A stretch of 64,000 bases of DNA, taken from NCBI RefSeq assembly GCF_011305535.1, contig NZ_CP049905.1, forward strand, positions 2,387,501 through 2,451,500, in the 5' to 3' direction. The position numbers and the translations under genes were made by a program. This DNA comes from Diaphorobacter sp. HDW4B (GTDB lineage Bacteria > Pseudomonadota > Gammaproteobacteria > Burkholderiales > Burkholderiaceae_C). The stretch's first letter is position 1. The number at the start of each line of letters is the position of its first letter. Under the pieces are notes generated by a model. It searched no databases, was not told where the DNA came from, and saw nothing but the letters and a program-made list of their open reading frames with translations. Of the stretch, positions 25,714 to 35,256 are shown piece after piece.

Positions 25714-27003
25714 ATGGGATTCTTCAACTGGACCGAAAGGTCCCCACAGGTGCTGCAATCGGGCGGCGTGATCGGGCCTGACGAGCGACTGCCTTGGACG
25801 CAGACGGGGCTGATGGGCATTCAGCACGTCATCGCGATGTTCGGCTCGACGGTTCTGGCGCCGATCCTCATGGGGTTCGATCCGAACATGGCGGTGTTCA
25901 TGAGCGGCATCGGCACGCTGATTTTCTTTCTGATCACCGGCGGCAAGGTGCCGAGCTATCTCGGTTCGAGCTTTGCCTTCATCGGCGTGGTGATCGCGGC
26001 GACGGCCTATGCGGGCAAGGGGCCGAACGGGAACATCGGTGTGGCGCTGGGCGGCATCATTGCCTGCGGTGCGGTCTACACGCTGGTGGGCGTGATCGTG
26101 CAGTTGGTGGGCACGCGCTGGATCGAGCGCTTCATGCCGCCGGTCGTGACCGGTGCCATCGTGGCGGTGATCGGTCTGAATCTGGCCAGCATTCCGGTCA
26201 AGAACATGGCATCGAACAATTTCGAAAGCTGGATGCAGGCACTCACTTTTGTCTGTGTCGGTTTGGTGGCTGTGCTCACGCGCGGCATGATGCAGCGCTT
26301 GCTGATTCTGATCGGCCTGCTGATCGCCTCGGTGCTGTACGCGGTGTTCACCAACGTGATGGGTCTGGGCAAGCCGCTTGATCTGTCGGGCGTGATCAAT
26401 GCGCCCTGGTTCGGCATGCCGAGCTTCCATGCGCCGGTGTTCGAAGCCCAGGCCATGCTGCTGATCGTTCCGGTGGTGGTGATTCTGGTGGCCGAGAACT
26501 TGGGCCACATCAAGGCCGTGACCGCGATGACCGGCAAGAACCTGGACCAGTACATGGGCCGCGCCTTCATCGGTGACGGCGTCGCCACGATGGTGAGCGG
26601 TGGCGTGGGCGGTACCGGAGTGACCACTTACGCCGAGAACATCGGCGTGATGGCGGCCACCAAGATCTATTCGACCGCGGTATTCCTCGTGGCCGCGCTG
26701 ATTGCGGTGCTGCTGGGTTTTTCGCCGAAGTTCGGTGCGCTGATTCAGGCAATTCCCCTGCCGGTAATGGGGGGAGTCTCGATCGTCGTTTTCGGCCTGA
26801 TCGCGATCGCCGGAGCCAAGATCTGGGTAGAAAACAAGGTGGACTTTTCGCAGAACAAGAACCTGATCGTGGCGGCCATCACGCTGATCCTCGGCACAGG
26901 TGATTTCACTCTGAAATTCGGCCAATTTGCGCTCGGCGGAATCGGCACCGCGACCTTCGGCGCGATCATTCTTTATGCCCTGCTCAACCGCAGCGAAGAC
27001 TGA
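25714..27003 (+). CDS. NCS2-family pyrimidine/uracil permease (UraA/RutG-like)
   Basis: A 429-residue transporter with about 14 hydrophobic segments. Family hallmarks are FGSTVLAPILMGFDPN, the half-helix TGGKVPSYLGSSFAFIG, the substrate-site glutamate in VAENLGHIKAV, and GGTGVTTYAENIGVMAATK. It imports uracil or a similar nucleobase with protons. The start at 25714 follows AGCGGGAGCG. No pyrimidine catabolism (rut) genes are adjacent; it follows the IclR gene in the same direction after 85 bases. Confidence 0.9.
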   Translation: MGFFNWTERSPQVLQSGGVIGPDERLPWTQTGLMGIQHVIAMFGSTVLAPILMGFDPNMAVFMSGIGTLIFFLITGGKVPSYLGSSFAFIGVVIAATAYAGKGPNGNIGVALGGIIACGAVYTLVGVIVQLVGTRWIERFMPPVVTGAIVAVIGLNLASIPVKNMASNNFESWMQALTFVCVGLVAVLTRGMMQRLLILIGLLIASVLYAVFTNVMGLGKPLDLSGVINAPWFGMPSFHAPVFEAQAMLLIVPVVVILVAENLGHIKAVTAMTGKNLDQYMGRAFIGDGVATMVSGGVGGTGVTTYAENIGVMAATKIYSTAVFLVAALIAVLLGFSPKFGALIQAIPLPVMGGVSIVVFGLIAIAGAKIWVENKVDFSQNKNLIVAAITLILGTGDFTLKFGQFALGGIGTATFGAIILYALLNRSED

Positions 27004-27051
27004 GCCGAATACGCCGTCGATGCGGCTGTCAGAGTGACGTAAGGCTAGGGT

Positions 27052-27151
27052 TTCCACCTGAATCCAGTGGAATGCCTGATAAGATTTACATCTGATAACT
27101 AGCCAAGAGCGATATCAGCTCGAACAGAGGGGGCCCTGCCAAGGTGCCCCT
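27052..27151 (+). promoter_or_regulatory. Inverted repeats in the leader of the CoA-transferase gene
   Basis: TTCCAC (27052-27057) and GTGGAA (27067-27072) form a dyad with a nine-base spacer. A hairpin AGGGGGC/GCCCCT spans 27128-27151, shortly before the CoA-transferase start. Together they suggest an operator and a leader hairpin, or a weak terminator of the permease gene. Neither is proven. Confidence 0.35.
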
Positions 27152-27177
27152 TCTTGCATTTTCGGAGTCAAGTTTCC

Positions 27178-28695
27178 ATGTTGTGTCCTACGTCCCGCAT
27201 CCAACATCCCGAACTGAAGAAAAAGGTGATGTCAGCCAGCGAAGCCGCTGCGCTGATTGAACCGGGATCCAACGTAGGCATGAGCGGGTTCACCGGCGCG
27301 GGCTATCCCAAGTCGATTCCGCAGGCGCTGGCCCAGCGCATCGAGCAAGAACATGCCGCCGGTCACCCTTTCCGCGTGAGCATCTGGACCGGCGCTTCCA
27401 CCGCGCCCGAACTCGACGGCGCGCTCGCCAAGGTCGACGGCATGGCGATGCGCCTGCCCTTCCAGTCCGACCCGATCTGCCGCGAGAAGATCAACACCGG
27501 CAAGATGCACTTCACCGACATGCACCTCTCGCATGTCGCGCAGCACGCCTGGTTCGGCTTTCTGGGCCATCTGAACGTGGCCGTGATCGAGGTCACCGCG
27601 ATCAACGCGGACGGCAGCTTCGTGCCGACCATGGCGGTGGGCAACAACAAAACCTGGCTGGATCTGGCCGACAAGGTCATCCTCGAAGTCAACCACCGTC
27701 TGCCGTTCGAGCTCGACGGCATGCACGACATCTACTACGGCACGGCGATTCCGCCGCAGCGCAAGCCGATTCCGCTGTACGGTCCGCATGACCGCATCGG
27801 CGAGCCGCATCTCAAGTGCGACATCGACAAGATCATCGCCATCGTCGAGACCGACAGCCCCGATCGCAACTCCGCGTTCGCCGCGCCCGATGCGAACTCC
27901 GAGCTCATCGCCGGTCACATCATCGACTTCCTCGCGCATGAGGTGAAGGTCGGCCGCCTGCCCAAGGAACTGCTGCCGCTGCAGTCGGGCGTGGGCAATG
28001 TGGCCAACGCCGTGCTGGCCGGTCTGCTCAAGAGCCCGTTCGACGGCCTGACCGGCTACACCGAAGTGCTGCAGGACGGCATGCTCGATCTGGTGCGCGC
28101 GGGCAAGATGAAGTCGGCCTCGGCCAGCGCGATCTCGCTGAGCCACGCGGCGCTCGACGACTTCGTCAAGAACATCGACTTCTACCGCGAGCGCATCGTG
28201 CTGCGTCCGCAGGAAATCAGCAACCACCCCGAAGTGGTGCGACGCCTCGGCGTGATCGGCATGAACTCGATGATCGAGGCCGACATCTACGGCAACATCA
28301 ACTCCACCCACATTCTGGGCACGGGCATGATGAACGGCATCGGCGGCTCGGGCGACTTCGCGCGCAACAGCTACCTGAATTTCTTCGTGACGCCCTCCAT
28401 CGCCAAGGGCGGCAAGATCAGCTGCATCGTGCCGATGTGCGCCCACGTGGACCACACGGAGCACGACACACAGGTCATCGTCACCGAGCAGGGCCTGGCC
28501 GATCTTCGCGGCCTCTCGCCACGCCAGCGCGCGCAGGTCATCATCGACAAGTGCGCCCACCCCGACTACCGCCCGATGCTGCAGGACTACTTCGACCGCG
28601 CGCAGCAAAGCGGTGGCCAGCACACGCCGCACATCCTCGGCGAAGCGCTGTCCTGGCACGACCGTTGCCAGAAAACGGGCAGCATGATGGCCTGA
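27178..28695 (+). CDS. Succinyl-CoA:acetate CoA-transferase / acetyl-CoA hydrolase family
   Basis: A 505-residue class I CoA-transferase. The catalytic glutamate is E296 in GYTEVLQDGML, equivalent to Glu294 of Acetobacter AarC. GVGNVANAVLAG and GIGGSGDFARNSYL form the CoA-binding and oxyanion sites. The length and GPHDRIGEPHLKCD segment fit the succinyl-CoA:acetate branch. It would recycle acetate to acetyl-CoA using succinyl-CoA, bypassing succinyl-CoA synthetase. ATG 27178 is preferred over ATG 27154. A strong terminator follows. Confidence 0.9.
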   Translation: MLCPTSRIQHPELKKKVMSASEAAALIEPGSNVGMSGFTGAGYPKSIPQALAQRIEQEHAAGHPFRVSIWTGASTAPELDGALAKVDGMAMRLPFQSDPICREKINTGKMHFTDMHLSHVAQHAWFGFLGHLNVAVIEVTAINADGSFVPTMAVGNNKTWLDLADKVILEVNHRLPFELDGMHDIYYGTAIPPQRKPIPLYGPHDRIGEPHLKCDIDKIIAIVETDSPDRNSAFAAPDANSELIAGHIIDFLAHEVKVGRLPKELLPLQSGVGNVANAVLAGLLKSPFDGLTGYTEVLQDGMLDLVRAGKMKSASASAISLSHAALDDFVKNIDFYRERIVLRPQEISNHPEVVRRLGVIGMNSMIEADIYGNINSTHILGTGMMNGIGGSGDFARNSYLNFFVTPSIAKGGKISCIVPMCAHVDHTEHDTQVIVTEQGLADLRGLSPRQRAQVIIDKCAHPDYRPMLQDYFDRAQQSGGQHTPHILGEALSWHDRCQKTGSMMA

Positions 28696-28721
28696 TCACC
28701 GCGCGTTCAGATGCACCAAAG

Positions 28722-28747
28722 CAAAGGGCCTCATTCGAGGCCCTTTG
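28722..28747. terminator. Bidirectional terminator between the CoA-transferase and LivK-like genes
   Basis: CAAAGGGCCTC (28722-28732) pairs perfectly with GAGGCCCTTTG (28737-28747) over a 4-base loop. It lies between convergent genes and can serve both. Confidence 0.8.
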
Positions 28748-28771
28748 TCATTGTGGCGCGCTGCTGCCGGA

Positions 28772-29929
28772 TCAACCGATGAAGCGGCCCGTGTTGCCCA
28801 ACACGCCCAGATCGATGAAGCGCGAGCCCACATAAGGCGCGGTGCCGCTGTAGTCGACCACGAAGCCGCCCAGATCCCAATTCTTGATGCTGGCAAGCGC
28901 CGTGCGCAGCTTGGCGGGCGATGGGTCCTTGCCAGCGCGCTCCAGACCTTCGGCCAGCACGCGGGCATTCACATAGGCTTCGAGGCTGCCCTGCGAGAAC
29001 TCGTTGTGACCCTTGGCGCGCATGGCGGCCTGGTAGTCGCGCACGAGCTGAATGCGTGGGCGGTTCGGATCGGGCACGATCATGGTCAGCGCCAGACCGC
29101 TGCCGTCATCGCCGAGCTTGAGCTGCGCATCGCCGGGCATGGTCACGGAAAGACCGGCCATCAGCACGCCGGGCACATGCTTCTTCATGCCGCGCACCAG
29201 ATCGACCGACACGGCACCGGCGGTTGCCAGCAGCACGGCCGATGGACGGCCTGCTGCGACCTTGGTGAACACCTCGTTCAGATTGGAGCCATTGGTCGCC
29301 ACAGCGGCTTCCACGGCGGGCTTCATGCCCAGACTGTCGAGCGTGCGCTGCGCGTCGGCCAGCGCTTCCTTGCCGTAGCCGTTGTCCTGGTAGACGACGC
29401 CGATGCCCTTGAGCCCCATGCCCGCCAGTCGCTTGATCAGACGCTGCACCTCGTCGGTGTAGCTGGCGCGCACATGGAACACGTTGCGCGAGCCCTTGCG
29501 CAGCGACGAAGCGCCGGTCACCGGAGCCACATAAGGAATGCCCGCCTCGTCGATCAGCGGCAGGATGGCCGTGTTGTTGGGCGTGCCCACGCAGGACAGC
29601 AACGCCAGCGCCGAGCCGTTGCCGAGAATCTGCTTGACGTTGGAGAGCGTACGGTCGGGCACGTAGGCGTCGTCCATCATCTGCAGTTGGATGCCGCGGC
29701 CATGCACACCACCCTGCGCATTGATCTGCGCGAACGCCGCGCCCGCGCCCTGCGAGATGTCGTTGCCGAAGCTCACCAGCGGGCCGCTCATCGCGGCCGA
29801 GCAGCCAATCGTCACCGACTTGGCACTCAGGCCGGGCACTTCCTGCGCGGCGGCACTGCTGATGAAAGCGGGAGCGGCCGACAAGGCTGCCACACCGGAT
29901 GCGAGCGATACAAATTGGCGACGTTGCAT
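28772..29929 (-). CDS. LivK-type ABC transporter substrate-binding protein
   Basis: A 385-residue periplasmic binding protein of the branched-chain amino acid type. The N-terminus MQRRQFVSLASG has a twin-arginine-like signal ending near SSAAAQE. The body shows IGCSAAMSGPLVSFGNDISQ, GVHGRGIQLQMMDD, SCVGTPNNTAILPLIDEAGI and VYQDNGYGKEAL. The ligand may be an amino acid, amide or aromatic acid. No permease or ATPase is adjacent, so it is an orphan receptor here. Its promoter lies in the 245-base interval shared with the divergent thioesterase. Confidence 0.88.
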   Translation of the reverse strand: MQRRQFVSLASGVAALSAAPAFISSAAAQEVPGLSAKSVTIGCSAAMSGPLVSFGNDISQGAGAAFAQINAQGGVHGRGIQLQMMDDAYVPDRTLSNVKQILGNGSALALLSCVGTPNNTAILPLIDEAGIPYVAPVTGASSLRKGSRNVFHVRASYTDEVQRLIKRLAGMGLKGIGVVYQDNGYGKEALADAQRTLDSLGMKPAVEAAVATNGSNLNEVFTKVAAGRPSAVLLATAGAVSVDLVRGMKKHVPGVLMAGLSVTMPGDAQLKLGDDGSGLALTMIVPDPNRPRIQLVRDYQAAMRAKGHNEFSQGSLEAYVNARVLAEGLERAGKDPSPAKLRTALASIKNWDLGGFVVDYSGTAPYVGSRFIDLGVLGNTGRFIG

Positions 29930-30067
29930 GATCCAGAACTCCTTCGATCTCTACTACAAGGCAACATGTGTCTCCAACGTGACTGGCCTGTGAAACCGGT
30001 CTGCCGTGACACACATCAACAAACGTGAATTTTTGTTAATACCTTCCAAAGATCGCGATTCTGTGTC

Positions 30068-30086
30068 GCATCTAGTTGCCAGATGC
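30068..30086. promoter_or_regulatory. Inverted repeat between LivK-like gene and thioesterase
   Basis: GCATCT (30068-30073) and AGATGC (30081-30086) form a perfect six-base dyad with a seven-base spacer in the divergent promoter region. It is a candidate operator. Confidence 0.3.
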
Positions 30087-30174
30087 GCCAAAACACTCGC
30101 ATTTCACGCCAAAGCAGCACGCACGTTCAGCGATTGGTGCAAGGGCGACTATCTCGGAGGATTCAAATGTCGCC

Positions 30175-30603
30175 ATGGCAAACATTTGGAAAAAACCCTT
30201 CACCCTGGACATGGCCAACCGCACGGGCGAACGCACCGCCACCAGCCATCTGGGCATCGAAATTCTGGAAATCGGCGACGACTACATCCGCGGCCGCGTG
30301 CCCGTGGACGAGCGCACCAAGCAGCCCTTCGGCCTGCTGCACGGCGGCGTGAGCGTGGTGCTGGCCGAGTCTCTGGGCTCGCTGGGCGCTTTCTACGCCG
30401 CCCCCGAGGGCTGGGGCGCCGTGGGGCTGGACATCAACGCCAACCACCTCAAATCCGCCCGCAGCGGCTGGGTGACCGGCACCGCGCGTCCAGTGCACAT
30501 CGGCAAGACCACACAGGTCTGGGCCATCGAGATGGTCAACGACGACGGCGAGCTGACCTGCGTCTCACGCCTGACCATGGCGATGCTGGCACCGCGCGGC
30601 TGA
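30175..30603 (+). CDS. Hotdog-fold acyl-CoA thioesterase (YdiI/EntH-like)
   Basis: A 142-residue hotdog thioesterase of the YdiI/EntH group. The signature GLLHGGVSVVLAESLGS contains the probable catalytic Glu65, followed by VGLDINANHLKSARSG and TQVWAIEMVND. It hydrolyses an aromatic or short acyl-CoA ester. The start at 30175 (MANIWKKPF) follows GGAGG; the longer in-frame extension lacks family sequence. It shares a strong terminator with the convergent DUF11-repeat gene. Confidence 0.9.
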   Translation: MANIWKKPFTLDMANRTGERTATSHLGIEILEIGDDYIRGRVPVDERTKQPFGLLHGGVSVVLAESLGSLGAFYAAPEGWGAVGLDINANHLKSARSGWVTGTARPVHIGKTTQVWAIEMVNDDGELTCVSRLTMAMLAPRG

Positions 30604-30631
30604 CCATCCACATCGTTTTCGAGCGCACAAG

Positions 30632-30670
30632 AAAAAAGGCCGGTGACTCGTTGAAGAGTCATCGGCCTTT
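30632..30670. terminator. Bidirectional terminator between thioesterase and DUF11-repeat genes
   Basis: A 15-base stem, AAAGGCCGGTGACTC (30635-30649) with GAGTCATCGGCCTTT (30656-30670), with one G-T pair. A-tracts on the plus side give a T-run on the minus strand. Confidence 0.88.
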
Positions 30671-30699
30671 GCTTTACCGCGCGCTACAGCGCATTCGCA

Positions 30700-33600
30700 T
30701 TACTTGCGGCGGCGCACTCCGCTTCCGCCGAAGCCCAGAGCCATCAGGCCCAGCAGCGACGACAGGATGATCAGGCCCCATTGCGACAGGGTTGGAACGG
30801 GCGTCGCGTCAGGAGGAGGCACGATGGTCGTCGAAGCTTCGTCTTCGTTGTTCTTCGGGTTTTCATCGCCGGGAAGCGTCACCGAAGCCTTGTTCACCAG
30901 CGGACGCGCGCCCTTGTAGGGGTCGGCCAGCTTGGTGTCGATGGTGAACACCGCAGTGGCCTTGCTGTCGAGCGCAGGCACGTCGCAGCTCACGGTGCGC
31001 AAGGCTTGCGTGTAGGTGCAACCGTCACCGCCGTTGGCGCTCACGAACTCCAGGCCTTCCGGCAGCACGTCGGTCACCTTGCCACCCTTGGTGTAGGGCT
31101 TGCCGCCCTTGCCTTCGTTGGTCACGGTGAGCGTGTAGGTGGCGCTGTCGCCAGCGTCCAGCGGGCCTGCAGGGCCTGCCTTGCTGATGCCGAAGTCGAC
31201 AGTGGGTGCGGGCTCGACCGGTGTGGTTTCCTCGTCGGTGTCGTTGTCCGGATTGCTGTCACCAGGCACGGACACGGTGGCCTTGTTGACCAGCGGACGC
31301 GCGCCTGTGTAAGGTTGCTCCAGTTTGGCCTGCACGGTGAAGGCGGTGCTGGTGCCGCTCAGGATCGAAGGCACATCGCAGGTCACGGCGCGCGTGGCCT
31401 TGACGAACGCGCAGCCGCTCGATGCGCTGACGAATTCCAGACCTGCGGGCAGCACGTCGATCACCTTGCCGCCGGTGGGCGACATGGTGCCCGCCTTGCC
31501 GTGGTTGGTCACCGTGAGCGTCCAGGTGATGGTGTCACCCTCGTTCACGGCAGCGGTCGGGCCAGCCTTGTGGATGCCCAGGTCGATGGCGGCCTTGCTG
31601 GTCGAGGTGCGGTCGGTCGTGGCGTTGTTGCTGGACACGTCCACACCGCCGGGCATGCTTTCCACTTCCAGCGGCTTCACTGTCGCTGCGTGGAAGATCG
31701 TGCCGGTGGTTGCGCCCAGTGGCAGGGAGTCGGCCTTCATCGTGAACTTGATGACCACGGTATCGCCGGGGGCCATCAGCGGGATCGTGCAGTTCAGCGA
31801 ACCGTTCGTGGAGCCCACTGCAGGTTCGGCGCACATGCTGACGCCAGCGGCCCAGGCTGCGCTGCCGGAGCCGGTCACCTTCAGGCCGCCTTCGTAGGTG
31901 AAGGTGGCGTTGGAGCCCGCTGCCGGAAACAGATCGGCCACGTTCACGTTCGATGCGTAGGACGACGAGTTCGAGTCGTTGCGCACGATGATCGTGTACT
32001 CGGTGGTTTCGCCCAGTGCCAGGCCATCGGCCGTGTGCGACATGTCGATCTGCACGTCGAGCTGCGCTGGCTTGAGCGCAATCGAACGGGCATCGTCGTT
32101 GTTGTCGTAGCGGGTTTCCGGTGTGGTGGTCGACACATGCACGCTGTTGTCCATGGTGTCACCCACGGCTGCGTCGTCGCCCACGGAACGGGCCTTGTAC
32201 TGAACGACGTACTTGTAGCCCGTTTGCAGGTCGGTGCCCCACACGCAGGTCATGGTGCCGCCCTTGAGACCGTCACCCTTGGCGACCGGCTGACCGGCAG
32301 CGTCGGCGAACGTGCACTTGGCATTGCCCGACAGCCCCCAGGGCTCGCCCACCAGATAGGCGTTCGCGGGCAGCGTATCCACCAGCGTCACTTGCTGCGC
32401 AGCCGATGGGCCATAGTTTTGCGTGGTCACGGTGTAGGTGGCTGGCTCGCCAAGCGCCACGCTGGTCACCGGAGCCACCTGCTTGGTCACGGCGAGGTCG
32501 GTCAACGCCGTCGTCTGCAGATCGGCGGTGCTGGTGTTGTTCGTCAGATCGTCGTCGTTGATGTAGGCGGAATAGGCCGTGGCGGTGTTCTTGTAGACGC
32601 CCGTCGTTGCGACGCGAGGACGAATCTTCACTTCGATGGTCACGCTCTCGCCCGGTGCGAGCAGGTCGATAGGGCAAGTCAGCGTGCGGCTGCGCGAGTC
32701 CTTGTTGCCTGTGGCGGCACAGGTGACGGTGCCGGCATTGGCCGGAACGGTACCGATGGTCTGTGCGGAGATGAAGCCGCCGTTCGGATAAGGACTGTTC
32801 GATGGCACGGAGCCATTGGCTGGTGCGCCGTCGTCGGTGCTCACCACCAAGTCATTCAACTGATCGGTCACGGTGACGGATTGCGCGTCCTGCGTGCTGT
32901 TGGCGTCGTTGGTGATCGTGAGGTGATAGGTCACCTCGTCGCCGCTGGTGGCAGGGCCGGGGTTGGGCGACACCAGTGTTTTCTCGATCAGCAAATCCGC
33001 GCGGCGGTCGGAAACCGTCACGTTGGCGTTGGCCGAGATGGTCTGGCCGCCGCGGTCGCCCGGATTCACACCGGCAGAAGCGCTGTTGTTCCAGTTGGCG
33101 TACTCGACACCACTGGGCAGGTTGTCCACCTGGGCATTGAAGATGAGCGTCATCGACTGACCGACCTTCAGGCCTGCCGTGGTCGCGCACTGGGCTGGAG
33201 TGCCTGCGACGCCATTCACGTCGGTGCAGGTCCACACGCTCTTGTCCGAATAGTCGAGCATGCGAATTTCGGAAGATGGCGTGTCCGTCAGCGCAATGCT
33301 CTGACCTGGCAGCACGTCCATCGGACCTTCATTGGTCACCGTGAGCTTGTACTGGAAAGGCTTGCCCTTTTCCACAGGACGTCCATCACCGACCAGCGCC
33401 TTGGACAACGCGAGCTGGGCCGTGTTGTTGAACGTGACGGGCACAGAGGCCTTGTTGTTCGTGGTGTTGGGCTCGGGCACTTCGGGCGGCATGCTCAGCG
33501 TTGCGCTGTTCACGCGCGAACCCACGAGCAGTGCGTCGGAGGGGGCCGTCACATGCGCGTTGAACTTGATGACCGGCATCGTGGAGTTCAGACCGCCGGT

Positions 33601-34902
33601 GAAGTCGCCAGCCCATTCGCAACGCACTGCGCGCGTGATCGCACCCGAGTAGGAGCACGACCAGCGCGAGTCGTTCGACGCATCGAAGGAGTCCCATTCG
33701 ATGTCTTCGGGCAGCACATCCAGCACGACGATGTCGCGCGGCGTCAGGCTGCCGGATTCGCGCTTGGCGGTCAGTGTGTAGACCAGCGGAGTGACCGCGC
33801 CCGCAGTGGCGTCCGCATAGGATGCGGAGACCGACTTGCCCAGCGACATGTCGGAGAAGTCCGCGCCTGCCGAGGTCACGATCACGGAATCCGTGTTGTT
33901 TTCCTTCTGCCCGTCCGCCACTGGCGTGGTGGCCGTCTTGTCGGTGAAGGCTTCGACGCTCACGGCGGCGCCAATCGGGCCGCCCATGTTCGCCTTGACC
34001 GGCACCGTGATGGGAGGCAATGCCTCGTTCACGTCCACCGAGTCACCTGCGGGCACGGCGTAGTGGCAGGTGATCACGCCAGAAGTTTGCATGCCCGTGG
34101 GCAGGCAGGTCCAGCCGTTGCCGGTGGGCGTGCCGGTCACCGGAGCACCCGCAGGCACCTCGAACGTCACGCGCACCAAGCCATCGGCCGGGATTTCCGT
34201 GGGGCCGTTGTTGGTCACGTCGATTTGGTAGTCGAACGCGTCGCCGTTGTTGACCTCGCCATTGTTGGTGCCGGTCGCCTGCAGTTCCACGCCCAGATCG
34301 GACGCCTTGCTGGTGGTGAAGTTGCGACGCAGATCGACGTTGTTGATGCCGCCATCGCCGTCGATTTCGCCCACCTTGGGCAACGACGCGCTGGCCACGG
34401 CTTCCCAGTTGGTGCTCACACTGGGCAGGATCACATTGAAATCCACCCACTTGAAGCCGTCTTTTTCGGACAGCGAGCTGATCGTGCATGCGATCGTGTT
34501 GTTGCTCGCCGTGAGCACCGTGCCCTTGGGCAAGGCGGGCTTGCACGCAATGCCGGTCGGCTTGCTCGAATAGGACTGGAAGATCGAGCCCACGGGCAGC
34601 ACTTCGGTCAACGTGATGTTGGAGGCCGTCGGGCCCGCATTGAGCCGCACCTTGGCGCGGTAGGTGAACGAGCCACCTGCCGGGCCCGAGACATCGATCT
34701 CGCCGCCGTACAGGCCGTCATGGTTCACCAGAACGTCCGACGTTGTCGCTGCGCCGGCCAGGCCGCTCAGCAGAACTCCACTCAAAAAGGCCGTGGCCGT
34801 GATCCATCGCGGTACACCCGACCGCACCTGACCGGATTGCCCGGCCTGTCCACCCGCGTCAGCCCTTTCCAAGGCTTGGCTTGGACTCCAAACTGAAAAC
34901 AT
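30700..34902 (-). CDS. Giant DUF11-repeat surface protein with IPTL-CTERM sorting signal
   Basis: A 1400-residue secreted protein. A long N-terminal region and hydrophobic segment (about 33-50, ending AGAATTSD) form the signal. At least seven DUF11-type beta-sandwich repeats follow, each with a xxYTLTVTNxG start and a PGDxNPxNN-like end. The last two (about 1120-1355) are close copies: both carry GGKVxDVLPxGLEFVSA and GARPLVNKA. The C-terminus VPTLSQWGLIILSSLLG, then a basic VRRRK tail, is a textbook IPTL-CTERM signal. It is probably a stalk or adhesin-like envelope protein processed by a sortase-like enzyme encoded elsewhere. Confidence 0.92.
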   Translation of the reverse strand: MFSVWSPSQALERADAGGQAGQSGQVRSGVPRWITATAFLSGVLLSGLAGAATTSDVLVNHDGLYGGEIDVSGPAGGSFTYRAKVRLNAGPTASNITLTEVLPVGSIFQSYSSKPTGIACKPALPKGTVLTASNNTIACTISSLSEKDGFKWVDFNVILPSVSTNWEAVASASLPKVGEIDGDGGINNVDLRRNFTTSKASDLGVELQATGTNNGEVNNGDAFDYQIDVTNNGPTEIPADGLVRVTFEVPAGAPVTGTPTGNGWTCLPTGMQTSGVITCHYAVPAGDSVDVNEALPPITVPVKANMGGPIGAAVSVEAFTDKTATTPVADGQKENNTDSVIVTSAGADFSDMSLGKSVSASYADATAGAVTPLVYTLTAKRESGSLTPRDIVVLDVLPEDIEWDSFDASNDSRWSCSYSGAITRAVRCEWAGDFTGGLNSTMPVIKFNAHVTAPSDALLVGSRVNSATLSMPPEVPEPNTTNNKASVPVTFNNTAQLALSKALVGDGRPVEKGKPFQYKLTVTNEGPMDVLPGQSIALTDTPSSEIRMLDYSDKSVWTCTDVNGVAGTPAQCATTAGLKVGQSMTLIFNAQVDNLPSGVEYANWNNSASAGVNPGDRGGQTISANANVTVSDRRADLLIEKTLVSPNPGPATSGDEVTYHLTITNDANSTQDAQSVTVTDQLNDLVVSTDDGAPANGSVPSNSPYPNGGFISAQTIGTVPANAGTVTCAATGNKDSRSRTLTCPIDLLAPGESVTIEVKIRPRVATTGVYKNTATAYSAYINDDDLTNNTSTADLQTTALTDLAVTKQVAPVTSVALGEPATYTVTTQNYGPSAAQQVTLVDTLPANAYLVGEPWGLSGNAKCTFADAAGQPVAKGDGLKGGTMTCVWGTDLQTGYKYVVQYKARSVGDDAAVGDTMDNSVHVSTTTPETRYDNNDDARSIALKPAQLDVQIDMSHTADGLALGETTEYTIIVRNDSNSSSYASNVNVADLFPAAGSNATFTYEGGLKVTGSGSAAWAAGVSMCAEPAVGSTNGSLNCTIPLMAPGDTVVIKFTMKADSLPLGATTGTIFHAATVKPLEVESMPGGVDVSSNNATTDRTSTSKAAIDLGIHKAGPTAAVNEGDTITWTLTVTNHGKAGTMSPTGGKVIDVLPAGLEFVSASSGCAFVKATRAVTCDVPSILSGTSTAFTVQAKLEQPYTGARPLVNKATVSVPGDSNPDNDTDEETTPVEPAPTVDFGISKAGPAGPLDAGDSATYTLTVTNEGKGGKPYTKGGKVTDVLPEGLEFVSANGGDGCTYTQALRTVSCDVPALDSKATAVFTIDTKLADPYKGARPLVNKASVTLPGDENPKNNEDEASTTIVPPPDATPVPTLSQWGLIILSSLLGLMALGFGGSGVRRRK

Positions 34903-35256
34903 AAAACCCTATCCAAACTGAAAACCGGAGCGTCTGGATGGCCTGGAAGAATTCACTCAATTACTGGCAAATTCAATCCAAAACACTCAAACGCAATCTA
35001 TCGATTGTATAGTTTGGATACAAATCACGCTTTTAGACACAAGTCAACGGTGATTTCCCTGTGCCTTATCTGGCACCGATAGCATGGTCTTTTGTACTTG
35101 GAAGCCAAGCCAGTCAATGGCTTTGATCCGCAGATGCGCATGGCATCTGGGTTGGGGATGTGCTTTTGCTGAAAAACAGCAAGGCAAGATGTCTCTGAAT
35201 GTCGTTCATTGTAACACAGAAAGACAACCTGATTACCGATACCCATGCGACGGGCA
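34903..35256. other. 354-base intergenic region, promoter region of the DUF11-repeat gene
   Basis: AT-richer than its surroundings. TCCAAACTGAAAAC occurs twice in direct orientation (34887-34900 and 34912-34925), the first copy reaching the start codon. TATCCAAACT (34910-34919) is inverted at AGTTTGGATA (35011-35020), and CAATC-TATC-GATTG lies just before that. These are candidate operator sites. A 73-codon open frame at 35025-35246 shows no family pattern and I do not call it. Confidence 0.5.

Noticed and set aside
30781-34896. A 1371-codon frame antisense to the DUF11-repeat gene
   Set aside because: His/Arg/Gly-rich shadow frame with no signal peptide or fold; the opposite strand shows consistent repeat structure and a sorting signal.
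35025-35246. A 73-codon open frame on the minus strand in the long intergenic region
   Set aside because: Its translation has no recognisable family, unusual composition (many Cys, Arg, His) and it overlaps likely promoter elements.
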